NCBI RefSeq assembly: GCF_019733355.1
Contig: NZ_JAIHLQ010000011.1
Span: 62,001-126,000 of the forward strand
DNA: 64,000 nucleotides
DNA from: Pseudomonas baetica
Lineage (GTDB): Bacteria; Pseudomonadota; Gammaproteobacteria; Pseudomonadales; Pseudomonadaceae
Reading direction: 5' to 3'
Shown: positions 53,203 to 62,174 of the stretch, piece after piece
Position numbering within the stretch: the stretch's first letter is position 1
How the letters are laid out: the number at the start of each line of letters is the position of its first letter
Notes under the pieces: generated by a model
What the model was told of the DNA's origin: nothing
What the model saw: only the letters and a program-made list of their open reading frames with translations
Databases searched by the model: none
Translations under genes and position numbers: made by a program

Positions 53203-54561
53203 TTAGCGGCGGTACGAAGATCCGATGTGTTGCTCAGGCAACTGCGCCGCTCCGTGAAACAGTTTTTCCCGCAGGCTGCCGTGGTCATACGCGGTCTTGT
53301 ACGACCCGCGTCGCTGCAACTCCGGGATCACCAACTCAATGAAATCGACATAACTTTCAGGGGTGACGAGGCGGGTCAGGTTGAAGCCGTCCAACCCGGT
53401 TTCGGTGATCCACGATTGCAGCTCATCCGCCACTTGCGCAGGCGAGCCGACCACGGTGATGTAGCGGCCACCGAGGGCGTGCTGGTCGAGCAATTTGCGC
53501 CGGGTCCAGTCGTTGTTTTGCAGGGTCTTGGTCGCGGACTGAATGGCGTTGCTCTTCACGTACTGGATCGGTTCGTCGATCGCGTACCGGGAAAAGTCGA
53601 CGCCGGTGGACGCCGAAAAATGTGCCACCCCAGCCTCGGCACTGGCGTAGCTCAGGTACTCGGCGTGCTTGGCCCACGCCGCTTCTTCGGTTTCGCCGAC
53701 GATGACGTTGAGGCCCATGAACACCTTGATGTCTTCGGGATTGCGCCCGGCCTCGACGGCACTGGCGCGGACCTTGTCCACTTGCACCTTGGTCGACGGT
53801 TTGTTCTGGCCGCTGATGAACACGCACTCGGCATGGCGCCCGGCGAACAACAATCCACGCTCGGAACTGCCCGCCTGAAACAGCACCGGCGTGCGTTGCG
53901 GCGACGGCTCGCAGAGGTGATAACCCTCGACCTGATAGAACTCGCCCTTGTGCTCGACCTTGTGCACTTTCTCCGGTTGGGCGTAGATCCGCTGCTCGCG
54001 ATCATTGAGTACCGCGCCGTTTTCCCAACTGCCTTCCCAGAGTTTGTAGAGGACTTCCAGGTACTCGTCGGCCTGATCGTAACGACGGTCATGCTCGACC
54101 TGCTCGCGCAGGCCCATGGCTTTTGCGGCGCTGTCGAGGTAACCGGTGACGATGTTCCAACCGACGCGACCACGGCTCAAATGATCGAGTGTCGACAGGC
54201 GTCGGGCGAACAGATACGGCGGCTCATAGGTGAGGTTGGCGGTCAGGCCGAAACCGAGGTTTTTGGTGACCGCCGCCATCGCCGATACCAGCAGCAACGG
54301 ATCGTTGACCGGCAACTGGATCGACTCTTTCAGGGTGACATCCACCGAGCCTTGATAGACGTCGTACACGCCGACGATGTCGGCGATGAACAAGCCGTCA
54401 AACAGTCCGCGCTCCAGCAACTGCGCCAGTTCGGTCCAGTATTCAATGGTGTTGTAGCGCGTTGAGGTATCGCGCGGATGCGTCCACAAACCGTGGTTGA
54501 TGTGGCCGATGCAGTTCATGTTGAACGCATTGAGCAGGATCTTCTTTTTCGCTGCAGTCAT
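53203..54561 (-). CDS. FMN-dependent monooxygenase (NtaA/SnaA/DszA group)
   Basis: This 452-residue flavin-dependent enzyme of the luciferase-like superfamily opens with ILLNAFNMNCIGHINHGLW. Signatures of the NtaA/DszA group follow: GLFDGLFIADIVGVYDVYQG, LTANLTYEPPYLFARRLSTL, HLSRGRVGWNIVTGYL and LFQAGSSERGLLFAGRHAE. Such enzymes oxidise sulfones, sulfonates, or amino-polycarboxylates using FMNH2 supplied by a separate reductase, which is not encoded nearby. It overlaps the upstream SfnB-type gene by one base and is followed by metQNI, so the unit probably imports and oxidises a sulfur compound. Confidence 0.9.
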   Translation of the reverse strand: MTAAKKKILLNAFNMNCIGHINHGLWTHPRDTSTRYNTIEYWTELAQLLERGLFDGLFIADIVGVYDVYQGSVDVTLKESIQLPVNDPLLLVSAMAAVTKNLGFGLTANLTYEPPYLFARRLSTLDHLSRGRVGWNIVTGYLDSAAKAMGLREQVEHDRRYDQADEYLEVLYKLWEGSWENGAVLNDREQRIYAQPEKVHKVEHKGEFYQVEGYHLCEPSPQRTPVLFQAGSSERGLLFAGRHAECVFISGQNKPSTKVQVDKVRASAVEAGRNPEDIKVFMGLNVIVGETEEAAWAKHAEYLSYASAEAGVAHFSASTGVDFSRYAIDEPIQYVKSNAIQSATKTLQNNDWTRRKLLDQHALGGRYITVVGSPAQVADELQSWITETGLDGFNLTRLVTPESYVDFIELVIPELQRRGSYKTAYDHGSLREKLFHGAAQLPEQHIGSSYRR

Positions 54562-55754
54562 CAGAGGGTCCCCCGCAGTGGCGGGTTTTCATCGTTGAGG
54601 TAGTAATTGCCCACTGCGTGGTACTTCCAGCGCACCGGGTCGTGCAGGGTATGCACGCGGGCGTTGCGCCAGTGGCGGTCGAGACCGTGCTCGATCAGGG
54701 TGGCCTGACTGCCGGCCAGTTCGAACAAGGTGCTGCCGGCGGCGAGGGAGATTTCTGTGCTGATCGCCCGTGCTTCGGCGACGGCAATCGAGGCGGCCGC
54801 GACCGTTTCGGCGTTGGTCTGGGCCTGAGCCTTGTCGAGGAATTCACCGGCGCGTTCCAGCAGCGCCTCGGTGGCGTGCAGGCGAATGCTCAAGTGGCCG
54901 AAGCTCTTCAACGTCAGCGGGTCTTCGGTGGCGTTGTCGTTGCCGGCGTCGATCCATGGGCGCGTCTTGCTACGCACAAAGTGCAACGCATCTTCGTAAG
55001 CGGCGCGGGCGATGCCGGTGTCGATAGCGGCGTGAAGAATCTGCGCCAGCGGACCGACGGTGGTCGGACGTTCGAAGGCGCTCTGGAACGGGATCACGTC
55101 TTCGGCGGCGACATACACGTCTTCGAAGCGCACCGAACCGCTGCCGGTGGTGCGCTGGCCGAAGCCGCTCCAGTCGTCGATCACGCTCAGGCCTTGGCTG
55201 TCGCGAGGGACGAAGGCCAGTTGCTGCACGCCGTTTTCATCGACGACGGACGTCGGGATGCGTTGCGCGTAAATCGCGCCGGTCGCATAGAACTTGCGGC
55301 CATTGATGCGATAGCCATCGCCTTCACGCTTGAGGCTGCTGACGCGATGGTGGGCGGTTTTGGTGCCCAGTTCCGCCAGCGCATTGCCGAAGCGCTGACC
55401 GGCTAAAACCTCGGCGTACAAGCGTTGTTTCTGTTCGTGGCAGCCGTTCACTCGCAGCACTTCGAGGGCGTAGAAATGGTTCTGCGGAATCTGCCCGAGA
55501 GAGCCGTCTGCCTGAGCGATCAGGGCGATGACTTTGGCCAGCGTCACGTTGCACACACCGGCGCCGCCGTATTCTTTCGGCACGCTGATGCCCCACAGGC
55601 CGGAGCGGGAAAACACGTCGAGTTCCGGCAGCGGCAGTCGCCGCTCACGGTCCCGCACGGCGCTGTCGCGTTTGAAATCTTCGGCCAGGTCGCTGGCGAT
55701 GATCAGGGCTTGCTCATCGCTGGTGATGACCGCGACGGGATGAGAAAAAGGCAT
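54561..55754 (-). CDS. sfnB: SfnB-family acyl-CoA dehydrogenase-like flavoprotein (copy A)
   Basis: This protein of 397 residues has the acyl-CoA dehydrogenase fold: LWGISVPKEYGGAGVCNVTL, GSLGQIPQNHFYALEVL, GRKFYATGAIYA, VIDDWSGFGQRTTGSGSVRF and HDPVRWKYHAVGNYYLN at the end. These mark the SfnB group linked to dimethyl sulfone and sulfonate use; the exact reaction is not known. TTGGAG before ATG 55754 is the ribosome site. It is coupled to the monooxygenase gene (stop and start share a base). The paralog at 55791 lies 36 bp upstream. Confidence 0.9.
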   Translation of the reverse strand: MPFSHPVAVITSDEQALIIASDLAEDFKRDSAVRDRERRLPLPELDVFSRSGLWGISVPKEYGGAGVCNVTLAKVIALIAQADGSLGQIPQNHFYALEVLRVNGCHEQKQRLYAEVLAGQRFGNALAELGTKTAHHRVSSLKREGDGYRINGRKFYATGAIYAQRIPTSVVDENGVQQLAFVPRDSQGLSVIDDWSGFGQRTTGSGSVRFEDVYVAAEDVIPFQSAFERPTTVGPLAQILHAAIDTGIARAAYEDALHFVRSKTRPWIDAGNDNATEDPLTLKSFGHLSIRLHATEALLERAGEFLDKAQAQTNAETVAAASIAVAEARAISTEISLAAGSTLFELAGSQATLIEHGLDRHWRNARVHTLHDPVRWKYHAVGNYYLNDENPPLRGTL

Positions 55755-55790
55755 AGGTTTCTCCAAGGCTCTTGAGAAAGTGTGCGGTCG

Positions 55791-57032
55791 TTAAATCCAG
55801 GAATGACGAGCCGGCAACGTGCCGTTCAGGCGATAGGCGCCGACCGCGTGATATTTCCAGCGCACCGGGTCGTGCAGGGTGTGCACCCGGGCATTGCGCC
55901 AGTGACGGTCGAGGTTGAATTCGGCGAGGGTCGCGCGGCTGCCGGCCAGTTCGAAGAGCTTTTCGCTGGCCAGCAGCGAGATTTCGGTGGTCAGCACTTT
56001 CGCTTCGGCCACGGCAATTGAAGCGCGGGCGGCGGACTCGGCCGTTATCGGCGCGGCGTGCACTTGATCGAGCACTTGCCCGGCCTTGCGCAGCAACGCT
56101 TGGGCGGCGTGCAGTTCGATTTTCAGTTTGCCGATGTCGGCGATCACGTAGAGGTCATCGCTGGCGCGTTCGACCTTGGCGTCGATCCATGGTCGCGAAC
56201 GGGTTTTGACGAATTCGATGGCGTCGTCGATAGCGCCACGGGCAATGCCGGCGTCGATCGCCGCCTGAATCAATTGCGAGACTGCGCCTTGGGTGTTTGG
56301 GGTTTCGTTGATCTTCCAGTTATCAACGACAAGACCCGCTTCGATGCGCACGTTGTTCAGCACGATTGTGCCGCTGGCGGTGGTGCGCTGACCGAAGCCC
56401 GACCAGTCATCAATAATGCGCAGACCTGGCGTGCCACGGCGAACGAAAGCCAGCACTTGCTTGCCATCATCGTTCAGCGCTTTGACCGCGACCCAGTGCG
56501 CAAACAGCGCGCCAGTGGAATAGAACTTCTGGCCATTGAGCAGGTAATCGTCGCCGTCGGCGGTGATTCGCGCTTTCAATTCGAGGGTGTTTTTGGTGCC
56601 ACGCTCAGGGCCGCCATTGCCGATGCGCCAGCCTTCGAGAACACTCTGGAACAGCTGTTGTTTTTGCGCATCGGTGGCACTGCCGAGCAGCAGATGGATG
56701 ATGCCGAACTGGTTCTGCGGGATCTGTCCCAACGCCGGGTCGGCGGCGGAAATGATCGCGAACACTTCGGCCAGTGTGACGAACGAAACCTGCGGGCCAC
56801 CGTACTGGCGCGGGATGGCAATACTGCCCAGGCCGCTGCGGGTGAACTGTTCGATTGGTGACCACGGCAACTGGCGCTGACGGTCACGCTTGGCGGCTTG
56901 CACGAGCGCGACTTGCGCCAGCTCATGCGCGGCCTCGATGGCTTGGGCGTCGTTGCGCAAGACTTGTGCGGGCAACAACAAGGGGGCGATGTCCAGATCA
57001 GACTGGACGTTTGCGTCTGCCAGACTGGACAT
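55791..57032 (-). CDS. SfnB-family acyl-CoA dehydrogenase-like flavoprotein (copy B)
   Basis: This protein of 413 residues is a paralog of the adjacent SfnB. It shares IDDWSGFGQRTTASGTIV, GLGSIAIPRQYGGPQVSFV, LGQIPQNQFGIIHLLLG and the C-terminal ARVHTLHDPVRWKYHAVGAY, but differs widely elsewhere. It has GGPERGTKN where copy A has AELGTKT. The ATG at 57032 is set by GGGAG; a GTG at 57041 overlaps that site. It is the first gene of the run sfnB-B, sfnB-A, monooxygenase, metQ, metN, metI on the minus strand. Two copies may act on different substrates or as a heteromer (inference). Confidence 0.88.
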   Translation of the reverse strand: MSSLADANVQSDLDIAPLLLPAQVLRNDAQAIEAAHELAQVALVQAAKRDRQRQLPWSPIEQFTRSGLGSIAIPRQYGGPQVSFVTLAEVFAIISAADPALGQIPQNQFGIIHLLLGSATDAQKQQLFQSVLEGWRIGNGGPERGTKNTLELKARITADGDDYLLNGQKFYSTGALFAHWVAVKALNDDGKQVLAFVRRGTPGLRIIDDWSGFGQRTTASGTIVLNNVRIEAGLVVDNWKINETPNTQGAVSQLIQAAIDAGIARGAIDDAIEFVKTRSRPWIDAKVERASDDLYVIADIGKLKIELHAAQALLRKAGQVLDQVHAAPITAESAARASIAVAEAKVLTTEISLLASEKLFELAGSRATLAEFNLDRHWRNARVHTLHDPVRWKYHAVGAYRLNGTLPARHSWI

Positions 57033-57263
57033 CAGTGCCACTCCCTGGCTGCACGCAATGCCCTGGCGATCTGCACTGGGGTGATTGTGTTCCGGACCAT
57101 ACGACCTACCTCACATCTCATGAATAACGCCGCGAAGTGCGGCGAACGAAAGAATGTCCGGTGGTCCGGTTCATATACCCTAAGCGTGTATAAAAATTAA
57201 ATAAACTAACTTTTAGGAATATGCATATGAAGGCGTGATGGTCTGGATGCTCAAGCGTTTTGC
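57033..57263 (-). promoter_or_regulatory. Promoter and leader of the sfnB-monooxygenase-metQNI run
   Basis: On the minus strand TATTCCTAAAAG (57221-57210) lies in an AT-rich stretch, followed by TATACA- and TATATG-like -10 candidates. A CGCCGC/GCGGCG hairpin (57128-57144) follows in the leader. The first element resembles motifs upstream of oscA, tcyJ and the hydrolase gene at 29651. Confidence 0.45.
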
Positions 57264-57288
57264 GGTGAGGGGCCATGGCTCCTCACCC
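57264..57288 (-). terminator. Possible terminator hairpin of the gene at 57300
   Basis: GGTGAGG and CCTCACC arms enclose GGCCATGGCT 12 bp after the stop of the minus-strand gene at 57300; no T-run follows. Confidence 0.45.
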
Positions 57289-57299
57289 CGCATCGGGCT

Positions 57300-58064
57300 T
57301 TACTCTTTGTGGGATTCAGCCGCCTTGCATGTTGGCTTCAACGGCACTTTCAGATAAGGATTCACGCAACCGATCTTCAGCGCCCTTGGCGGCGCCCAGC
57401 GCGAGTTGTTGCCGACCCGGTCGAGGATGCAATAGGTCACGTCCAGGCGCAGATCCTCGCCGGCTTCGACAATCACTGCCGGCGGCACCCAGACCTGAAT
57501 CGGCAGGCCGACATCCGCTGCCGTGATGGGCGCCAGATCCATGCGTACATCACCCCAGCGCAAAGTAATGGCGTCATCCTCGGCCATGTTCGCGTAAGGC
57601 TCGATGGTCAGCGGCACACCGCGTTTGATCTGGTTCGGATTCACGCCTTGGCGGCGAATGGTGTCAGGGATCGTCACCGGCGCCAGTTGCTGGTTTTCGT
57701 CACCGCACAATGCCGACGGTTGGCCGCCCGGGCAATCGAGCTTGACCTGCACGCGGCTTGCCGCCGACAGCGCCGGGCCTTGGCCGACCTGCATCACCCG
57801 GTAGTGGATGCGGGCGGTGCCATTGGCAATAAAACTCTCCGGCACCCGCAGGTTGACTGTCGCGCCAACGTCCTCGGTCGTCAGCACCTTGGAGGCGACA
57901 TAGCATTTGTTCCAGAACAGTTCGATCAGGTCGCCACAGTCCATGTCGGGGTAGGGCGACACCTCGATCAACAGATGAGCGGCTGCGGCCAGATTGATGC
58001 CGTTTTTTTGCGCTGACGCCAGGGTCGGCGCTGCCAGTTCGGGGGTATGCGAAGTGCGAGTCAT
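57300..58064 (-). CDS. Two-repeat protein of unknown function
   Basis: This 254-residue protein has no signal peptide and is built of two similar halves. Repeat 1 (about 28-112) contains MDCGDLIELFWNKCYVASKV, TTEDVGATVNLRVPESFI and HYRVMQVGQG. Repeat 2 (about 150-240) contains MAEDDAITLRWGDVRMDLAP, TAADVGLPIQVWVPPAVI and TYCILDRVGN. Each looks like a beta-rich, Ig-like domain. I have seen this type only as hypothetical proteins of pseudomonads. GGAGAG precedes the ATG at 58064. It is on the same strand as the flanking sulfur genes, but a long AT-rich spacer separates it from tcyN. Confidence 0.75.
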   Translation of the reverse strand: MTRTSHTPELAAPTLASAQKNGINLAAAAHLLIEVSPYPDMDCGDLIELFWNKCYVASKVLTTEDVGATVNLRVPESFIANGTARIHYRVMQVGQGPALSAASRVQVKLDCPGGQPSALCGDENQQLAPVTIPDTIRRQGVNPNQIKRGVPLTIEPYANMAEDDAITLRWGDVRMDLAPITAADVGLPIQVWVPPAVIVEAGEDLRLDVTYCILDRVGNNSRWAPPRALKIGCVNPYLKVPLKPTCKAAESHKE

Positions 58065-58535
58065 CGATTTCTCTCCTTGAAGCCTTGCAGCGAAGTCCGT
58101 TTCTGAAAGAACAAAAGGCGTGAATCAACAAGCAATAAAGCGGTGAACTGATGTTCAAGTTAATGCAGGTTGATTTAACTAAGTAGCGCCGGTTGGCGAC
58201 TAGATAAGAGTGTGCGGGAAGGGGTGTCAATAGACGGCGTTAGTTAATCAAAGAATTACGAATTAATCAGAATGTTCCTACGTTGTTGAGGCCGTGTGCC
58301 TAGGGTGTATGGCGAACTAGACCACAGAACTCCGGGCTTTTTGCCAGTTTTGGCGCAGCGTTATTTGGTAGCTGTGATGAAAGGCGGGGCGGATTTTATA
58401 CACGTATGAGCGGTTGCAGAACCTATATATGTACCGCATCAGTTGTAGGCAGGTTGTATATATTCAGGCGTGTTTTATATCGCGGAAAAGGTAACTTCCA
58501 TCCGTGGAAGTTGACGTCTCGCCCAGCAAAAGTTT
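58065..58535. other. AT-rich gene-free spacer
   Basis: No gene is supported. The stretch is AT-rich around 58220-58270 and 58425-58480 and contains the promoter of the two-repeat gene and the 3' flank of tcyN. I see no clear terminator or palindrome. Confidence 0.55.
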
Positions 58536-59285
58536 TCAGGTGTGATTCAAAAACTTGCTGAGAAACTGTTGAGTGCGCTCTTCTTTGGGATCGGCAAACA
58601 ACGCCTTGGCTTCACCTTGTTCGACGATCACGCCTTTGTCGAAAAACACCACGCGGTTGGCCACGTCGCGGGCGAAGCCCATTTCGTGGGTCACGATGAC
58701 CATGGTGCGTTTCTCCTCGGCGAGGCCGCGGATAGTCGCCAGTACTTCGCCCACCAGTTCCGGATCAAGGGCCGACGTCGGCTCGTCGAACAGGATCACT
58801 TCCGGCTCCATTGCCAGCGCCCGGGCAATCGCCACGCGCTGTTGCTGCCCACCGGAGAGACGACGCGGATAAGCGTCTTCCTTACCGGCTAGGCCGACCT
58901 TGGCCAACAGTTTCATGCCCAGGGCAATGGCCTGCTCGCGCGGCATCTTCTTGACCACGACCGGGCCTTCGATGACGTTTTCCAGGGCGGTGCGATGGGG
59001 GAACAGGTTGAAGTTCTGGAACACGAAACCCACATGCTGGCGCAGATTGCGCACCAGGCTTTGCTGCTGGTTCAGCGGGCGGCGGGTATCGATTTCGATA
59101 TCGCCGACCTTGATCCGGCCGCTGGTGGGTTGTTCAAGGAAGTTCAGGCAGCGCAGGAACGTGGTTTTACCCGAGCCGCTGGGGCCGATGATTGCCACGA
59201 CCTCGCCTTCCTTGACCTCAAGATCGATGCCGTTGAGCACGACTTGATGCTTGAATTGCTTGGTCAGTTTTTCCACGACAATCAT
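58536..59285 (-). CDS. tcyN: Cystine ABC transporter ATP-binding protein
   Basis: This 249-residue ATPase of the polar amino acid group has Walker A ([20 protein letters not shown]), the signature [19 protein letters not shown], Walker B ([19 protein letters not shown]) and the H-loop ([18 protein letters not shown]). With TcyL and TcyJ it forms the L-cystine importer known in E. coli as YecC-YecS-FliY. Four bases separate it from tcyL upstream. The D-cysteine desulfhydrase gene upstream of tcyJ completes the E. coli-like set and supports cystine as the substrate. Confidence 0.93.
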   Translation of the reverse strand: MIVVEKLTKQFKHQVVLNGIDLEVKEGEVVAIIGPSGSGKTTFLRCLNFLEQPTSGRIKVGDIEIDTRRPLNQQQSLVRNLRQHVGFVFQNFNLFPHRTALENVIEGPVVVKKMPREQAIALGMKLLAKVGLAGKEDAYPRRLSGGQQQRVAIARALAMEPEVILFDEPTSALDPELVGEVLATIRGLAEEKRTMVIVTHEMGFARDVANRVVFFDKGVIVEQGEAKALFADPKEERTQQFLSKFLNHT

Positions 59286-59289
59286 GGGG

Positions 59290-59955
59290 TCAGGACTCCT
59301 GGTCGTGCCGATTGACCCGCTCTTCCAACTTGTTCTGCAAGTGCGAGAGCACTGTGGCCAGAATCCAGTAGATCAGTGCGGCGGCAAGATACATGGTGAA
59401 GACTTCGAAAGTCCGGGCGGTGATCAACTGCGCCTGACGGAACAGTTCCGGCACCTGGATAGTGGCGGCCAGCGCGGTGTCCTTGACCAGCGAAATGAAG
59501 CTGTTGCCCAACGGCGGCAATGCCGTTCGCATCGCTTGTGGCAGGATGGCCCGGCGCAAAGTCTGCGCGCGGGTCATACCGATACTCGCCGCAGCTTCCC
59601 ACTGGCCACGTTCGATCGAACCGATCGCCGCGCGCAGGATTTCACAGGCGTAAGCGGCCATGTTCAGCGAGAAGCCGATCAGCGCGGCCGGCAGCGGGTC
59701 GAGTTCCAGACCTATTTGCGGCAAGCCGTAATAGATCACGAACAGTTGCACCAGCAACGGCGTGCCGCGAAAGAACGACACGTAGATGCGGGCCAGCCAG
59801 TTGACAGATTTGAACCGCGACAGACGCATCAACGCCAGGCCAAAGCCCAGCAGCAGGCCGAAAAACATCCCGCCAAGGCTGAGGACGACCGTGTAGTACG
59901 CGCCCTTGAGCAGGAAGGGCGCGGAGTCGAGTGCGAGTTGGAAAGCTTCTTCCAT
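59290..59955 (-). CDS. tcyL: Cystine ABC transporter permease
   Basis: This 221-residue inner-membrane permease of the HisMQ type has about five helices, an [20 protein letters not shown] segment, a [20 protein letters not shown] segment and the cytoplasmic EAA loop ([20 protein letters not shown]). [20 protein letters not shown] is typical of cystine and glutamine permeases. Its ATG shares a base with the stop of tcyJ, so both are coupled. Confidence 0.93.
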   Translation of the reverse strand: MEEAFQLALDSAPFLLKGAYYTVVLSLGGMFFGLLLGFGLALMRLSRFKSVNWLARIYVSFFRGTPLLVQLFVIYYGLPQIGLELDPLPAALIGFSLNMAAYACEILRAAIGSIERGQWEAAASIGMTRAQTLRRAILPQAMRTALPPLGNSFISLVKDTALAATIQVPELFRQAQLITARTFEVFTMYLAAALIYWILATVLSHLQNKLEERVNRHDQES

Positions 59956-60755
59956 TATTGAGTGACGTCAGCTTGGAAGTATTTTTCCGAGATCTTGGCC
60001 AGAGTGCCGTCGGCACGCAGCTCGTCGAGGGCTTTGTTCACGGCAGCCAGCAGTTCCGGTTCACCTTTACGCAAGGCAATGCCGGACTCCTGACGGGAGA
60101 ACGCTTGACCGGCCGCCACGGTTTTCGGGGCTTTCTTGGCGTATTCAAGCGCGGCCAGGCGGTCGATCAGGATAGCGTCGGTACGGCCGTTGTTCAGGTC
60201 GGCGAACTTGGTCGGATCATCATCGTAGGTGCGCACGTCAGCGCCAGGCACGTTGGCGCGAACCCACTGTTCGTAGTTGGTGCCCAGACCTACGCCGACT
60301 TTCTTGCCGGACAGGTCAGCAGCGGTCTTGATGTTCAGCGCGGCTTCTTTGCTTTTGAGCACCAACGCCTGAATCCCGGAGATGGTGTACGGTTCGGAGA
60401 AGTCATACTTCTTCTTGCGGTCCTCGGAGATGGTCACTTGGTTGACCACTATGTCCAGGCGCTTGGATTCCAGAGCCGCGAGAATACCGTCCCACTTGGT
60501 CGGCTGAATCTTGGCTTTGACGCCCAGTTTCTGCGCCAGCGCTTCGGAGAGCTCGACTTCGAAACCGGACAGCTTGCCGTCGGCATCGACGAAGCTGAAC
60601 GGTGGGTAAGTGCCTTCCAGGCCGACGTTGATTACGCCTTTGTCCTTGATCTGTTGCAGTTGCTCACCGGCAACCGCTTGGCTGATCAGACCGGCGCTCA
60701 GCGCCAGGCCCAGCGAACCGACCAGCAGATTGCGACGTAGTGCGGAAAAATTCAT
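59955..60755 (-). CDS. tcyJ: Periplasmic cystine-binding protein
   Basis: This 266-residue binding protein (FliY in E. coli) has a signal peptide (LLVGSLGLALSAGLISQAVAGE). The family-3 solute-binding pattern is clear: INVGLEGTYPPFSFVDADGK, LSGFEVELSEALAQKLGVK, WDGILAALESKRLDIVVNQV and GKKVGVGLGTNYEQWV. It delivers L-cystine to TcyLN. A sulfur-starvation-type AT-rich element lies about 170-190 bp upstream. The gene order dcyD, tcyJ, tcyL, tcyN on one strand mirrors the E. coli fliY-dcyD-yecSC cluster. Confidence 0.94.
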   Translation of the reverse strand: MNFSALRRNLLVGSLGLALSAGLISQAVAGEQLQQIKDKGVINVGLEGTYPPFSFVDADGKLSGFEVELSEALAQKLGVKAKIQPTKWDGILAALESKRLDIVVNQVTISEDRKKKYDFSEPYTISGIQALVLKSKEAALNIKTAADLSGKKVGVGLGTNYEQWVRANVPGADVRTYDDDPTKFADLNNGRTDAILIDRLAALEYAKKAPKTVAAGQAFSRQESGIALRKGEPELLAAVNKALDELRADGTLAKISEKYFQADVTQ

Positions 60756-60925
60756 GACAAGCCCCTGTGTTTTCTTATGGAAGACGCTTAAGGAAAGTTG
60801 GCGAATTCGGGAATTGGACGACAGCGCTATCCTGCCTTAAAGCAGCTTAAGCGTCTCGCGCGAAATTCGCCTGCGGCGAGACTATATGACGACTTCGTTA
60901 GACTTGAAAATACTTAATATTTAAA

Positions 60926-60950
60926 TTGATATTCCTTATTTGAATATAAA
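60926..60950 (-). promoter_or_regulatory. AT-rich inverted element upstream of tcyJ
   Basis: TATTC and GAATA arms enclose CTTATTT (60930-60946, plus strand TATTCCTTATTTGAATA). The stretch from 60905 to 60952 is strongly AT-rich. It resembles the element before oscA and may be a CysB-type site for the cystine transporter. Confidence 0.5.
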
Positions 60951-60954
60951 AACC

Positions 60955-60977
60955 TTCCCACGCTCTGCGTGGGAACG
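60955..60977 (-). terminator. Hairpin after dcyD
   Basis: TTCCCACGC-TCT-GCGTGGGAA is a perfect 9-bp stem 15 bp beyond the dcyD stop. The minus strand continues into an AT-rich tract, fitting a terminator. I recall the same hairpin as a frequent Pseudomonas intergenic repeat. Confidence 0.7.
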
Positions 60978-60991
60978 GTCTCGTCTTCCGC

Positions 60992-61984
60992 TTACAAGAA
61001 ATCCTTGTAGGCAAACAACGCCGGCGCCCCGCCGGTATGCAGGAAGATGATCGGGCCTTCTTCGAAGCGCTGCCGGCCGATGCCATCGAGCAACCCGGCC
61101 ATGGCCTTGCCGGTGTATACCGGGTCGAGCAACACCGCTTCCTGACTCGCCAGTAACTTAACCGCTGCCAGCGTCCCGGCATTGGGTTCGCCATAACGCG
61201 GGCCGAAATATTCGTCCCACAACTCGACCTTGAAGCTGGCCGGCAGCTCAACACCGAGCAGCTCAGCAGTACGTTGCGCCAGCCCCTGCACTTTCGGGCG
61301 CTGATCTTCTTCAGTGCGCGACACGGTCACGCCGATCACCGGCAATTGCGGCAACGCCTCACTCAACGCCAGCGCCAGGCCGCTGTGGGTCCCGGCGCTA
61401 CCCGACGCCAGTACCACGGCAGCGAAGTCGAGCCCGGTGTCCTTGATCTGCTCGGCCAGCTCAAGCCCGGCACGCACATAACCCAATGCGCCGAGGGCGT
61501 TGGAGCCGCCAATCGGCACCAGATACGGTTTTTTTCCGTTGCTGCGCAGACGCACGGCGAGGGCGGCGAGTTGTTCGTCGGCGTTGTCGAGGTTGTCGAC
61601 CAGCTCGACCTTGGTGTCGAACAGATCCAGCAGCAAGCGATTGCCATTGCCGGTGTAGTTGCTGTCTTCGGTGCCCAGCGGATTTTCCAGCAGCGCCACG
61701 CAACTCAGGCCGAGTTTGGCGGCCAGCGCCGCCGTCTGGCGAACGTGGTTCGATTGCAGCGCACCGGCGGTGATCAGCGTATCGGCGCCCTGGGCGAGGG
61801 CGTCGGCGGCGAGGTACTCGAGTTTGCGCAGCTTGTTGCCGCCCATGGCCAGTGGCGTCAGGTCATCGCGTTTGATGTACACGTCGCGGCCGAGCCAGGT
61901 GGACAGGCGCTCAAGTTTTTCCAGTGGGGTCGGTTGGCCAAGCAGTTCCAGGCGAGTAAAGCGATCCAGCTGTTGTTTAATCAT
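60992..61984 (-). CDS. dcyD: D-cysteine desulfhydrase
   Basis: This 330-residue PLP enzyme of the ACC-deaminase family cleaves D-cysteine to pyruvate, sulfide and ammonia. The Schiff-base Lys51 lies in [11 protein letters not shown], and the substrate-loop [18 protein letters not shown] is intact. [14 protein letters not shown] binds the PLP phosphate. LFAYKDFL ends the protein. Members can act as ACC deaminase or on L-cysteine, but the neighbouring cystine transporter favours D-cysteine. It is divergent from the serine acetyltransferase gene epsC. Confidence 0.9.
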   Translation of the reverse strand: MIKQQLDRFTRLELLGQPTPLEKLERLSTWLGRDVYIKRDDLTPLAMGGNKLRKLEYLAADALAQGADTLITAGALQSNHVRQTAALAAKLGLSCVALLENPLGTEDSNYTGNGNRLLLDLFDTKVELVDNLDNADEQLAALAVRLRSNGKKPYLVPIGGSNALGALGYVRAGLELAEQIKDTGLDFAAVVLASGSAGTHSGLALALSEALPQLPVIGVTVSRTEEDQRPKVQGLAQRTAELLGVELPASFKVELWDEYFGPRYGEPNAGTLAAVKLLASQEAVLLDPVYTGKAMAGLLDGIGRQRFEEGPIIFLHTGGAPALFAYKDFL

Positions 61985-62174
61985 GGTTGCGTACTGGCGG
62001 AGAAAGATGAAGGGACTATAGGCACGCGCTTTTGCAGGGGCAACCGCGAATGACTTATAGCCAAATGGACTGAGTCCAGCACTATCGGTTCTTAATTCGC
62101 CCTCACAGCCATGCCGTAAAGTAGTCGCCGTTGATGCGGCCAGACACTCCGGCCGCCCGTGAGGAGTCTTTACC

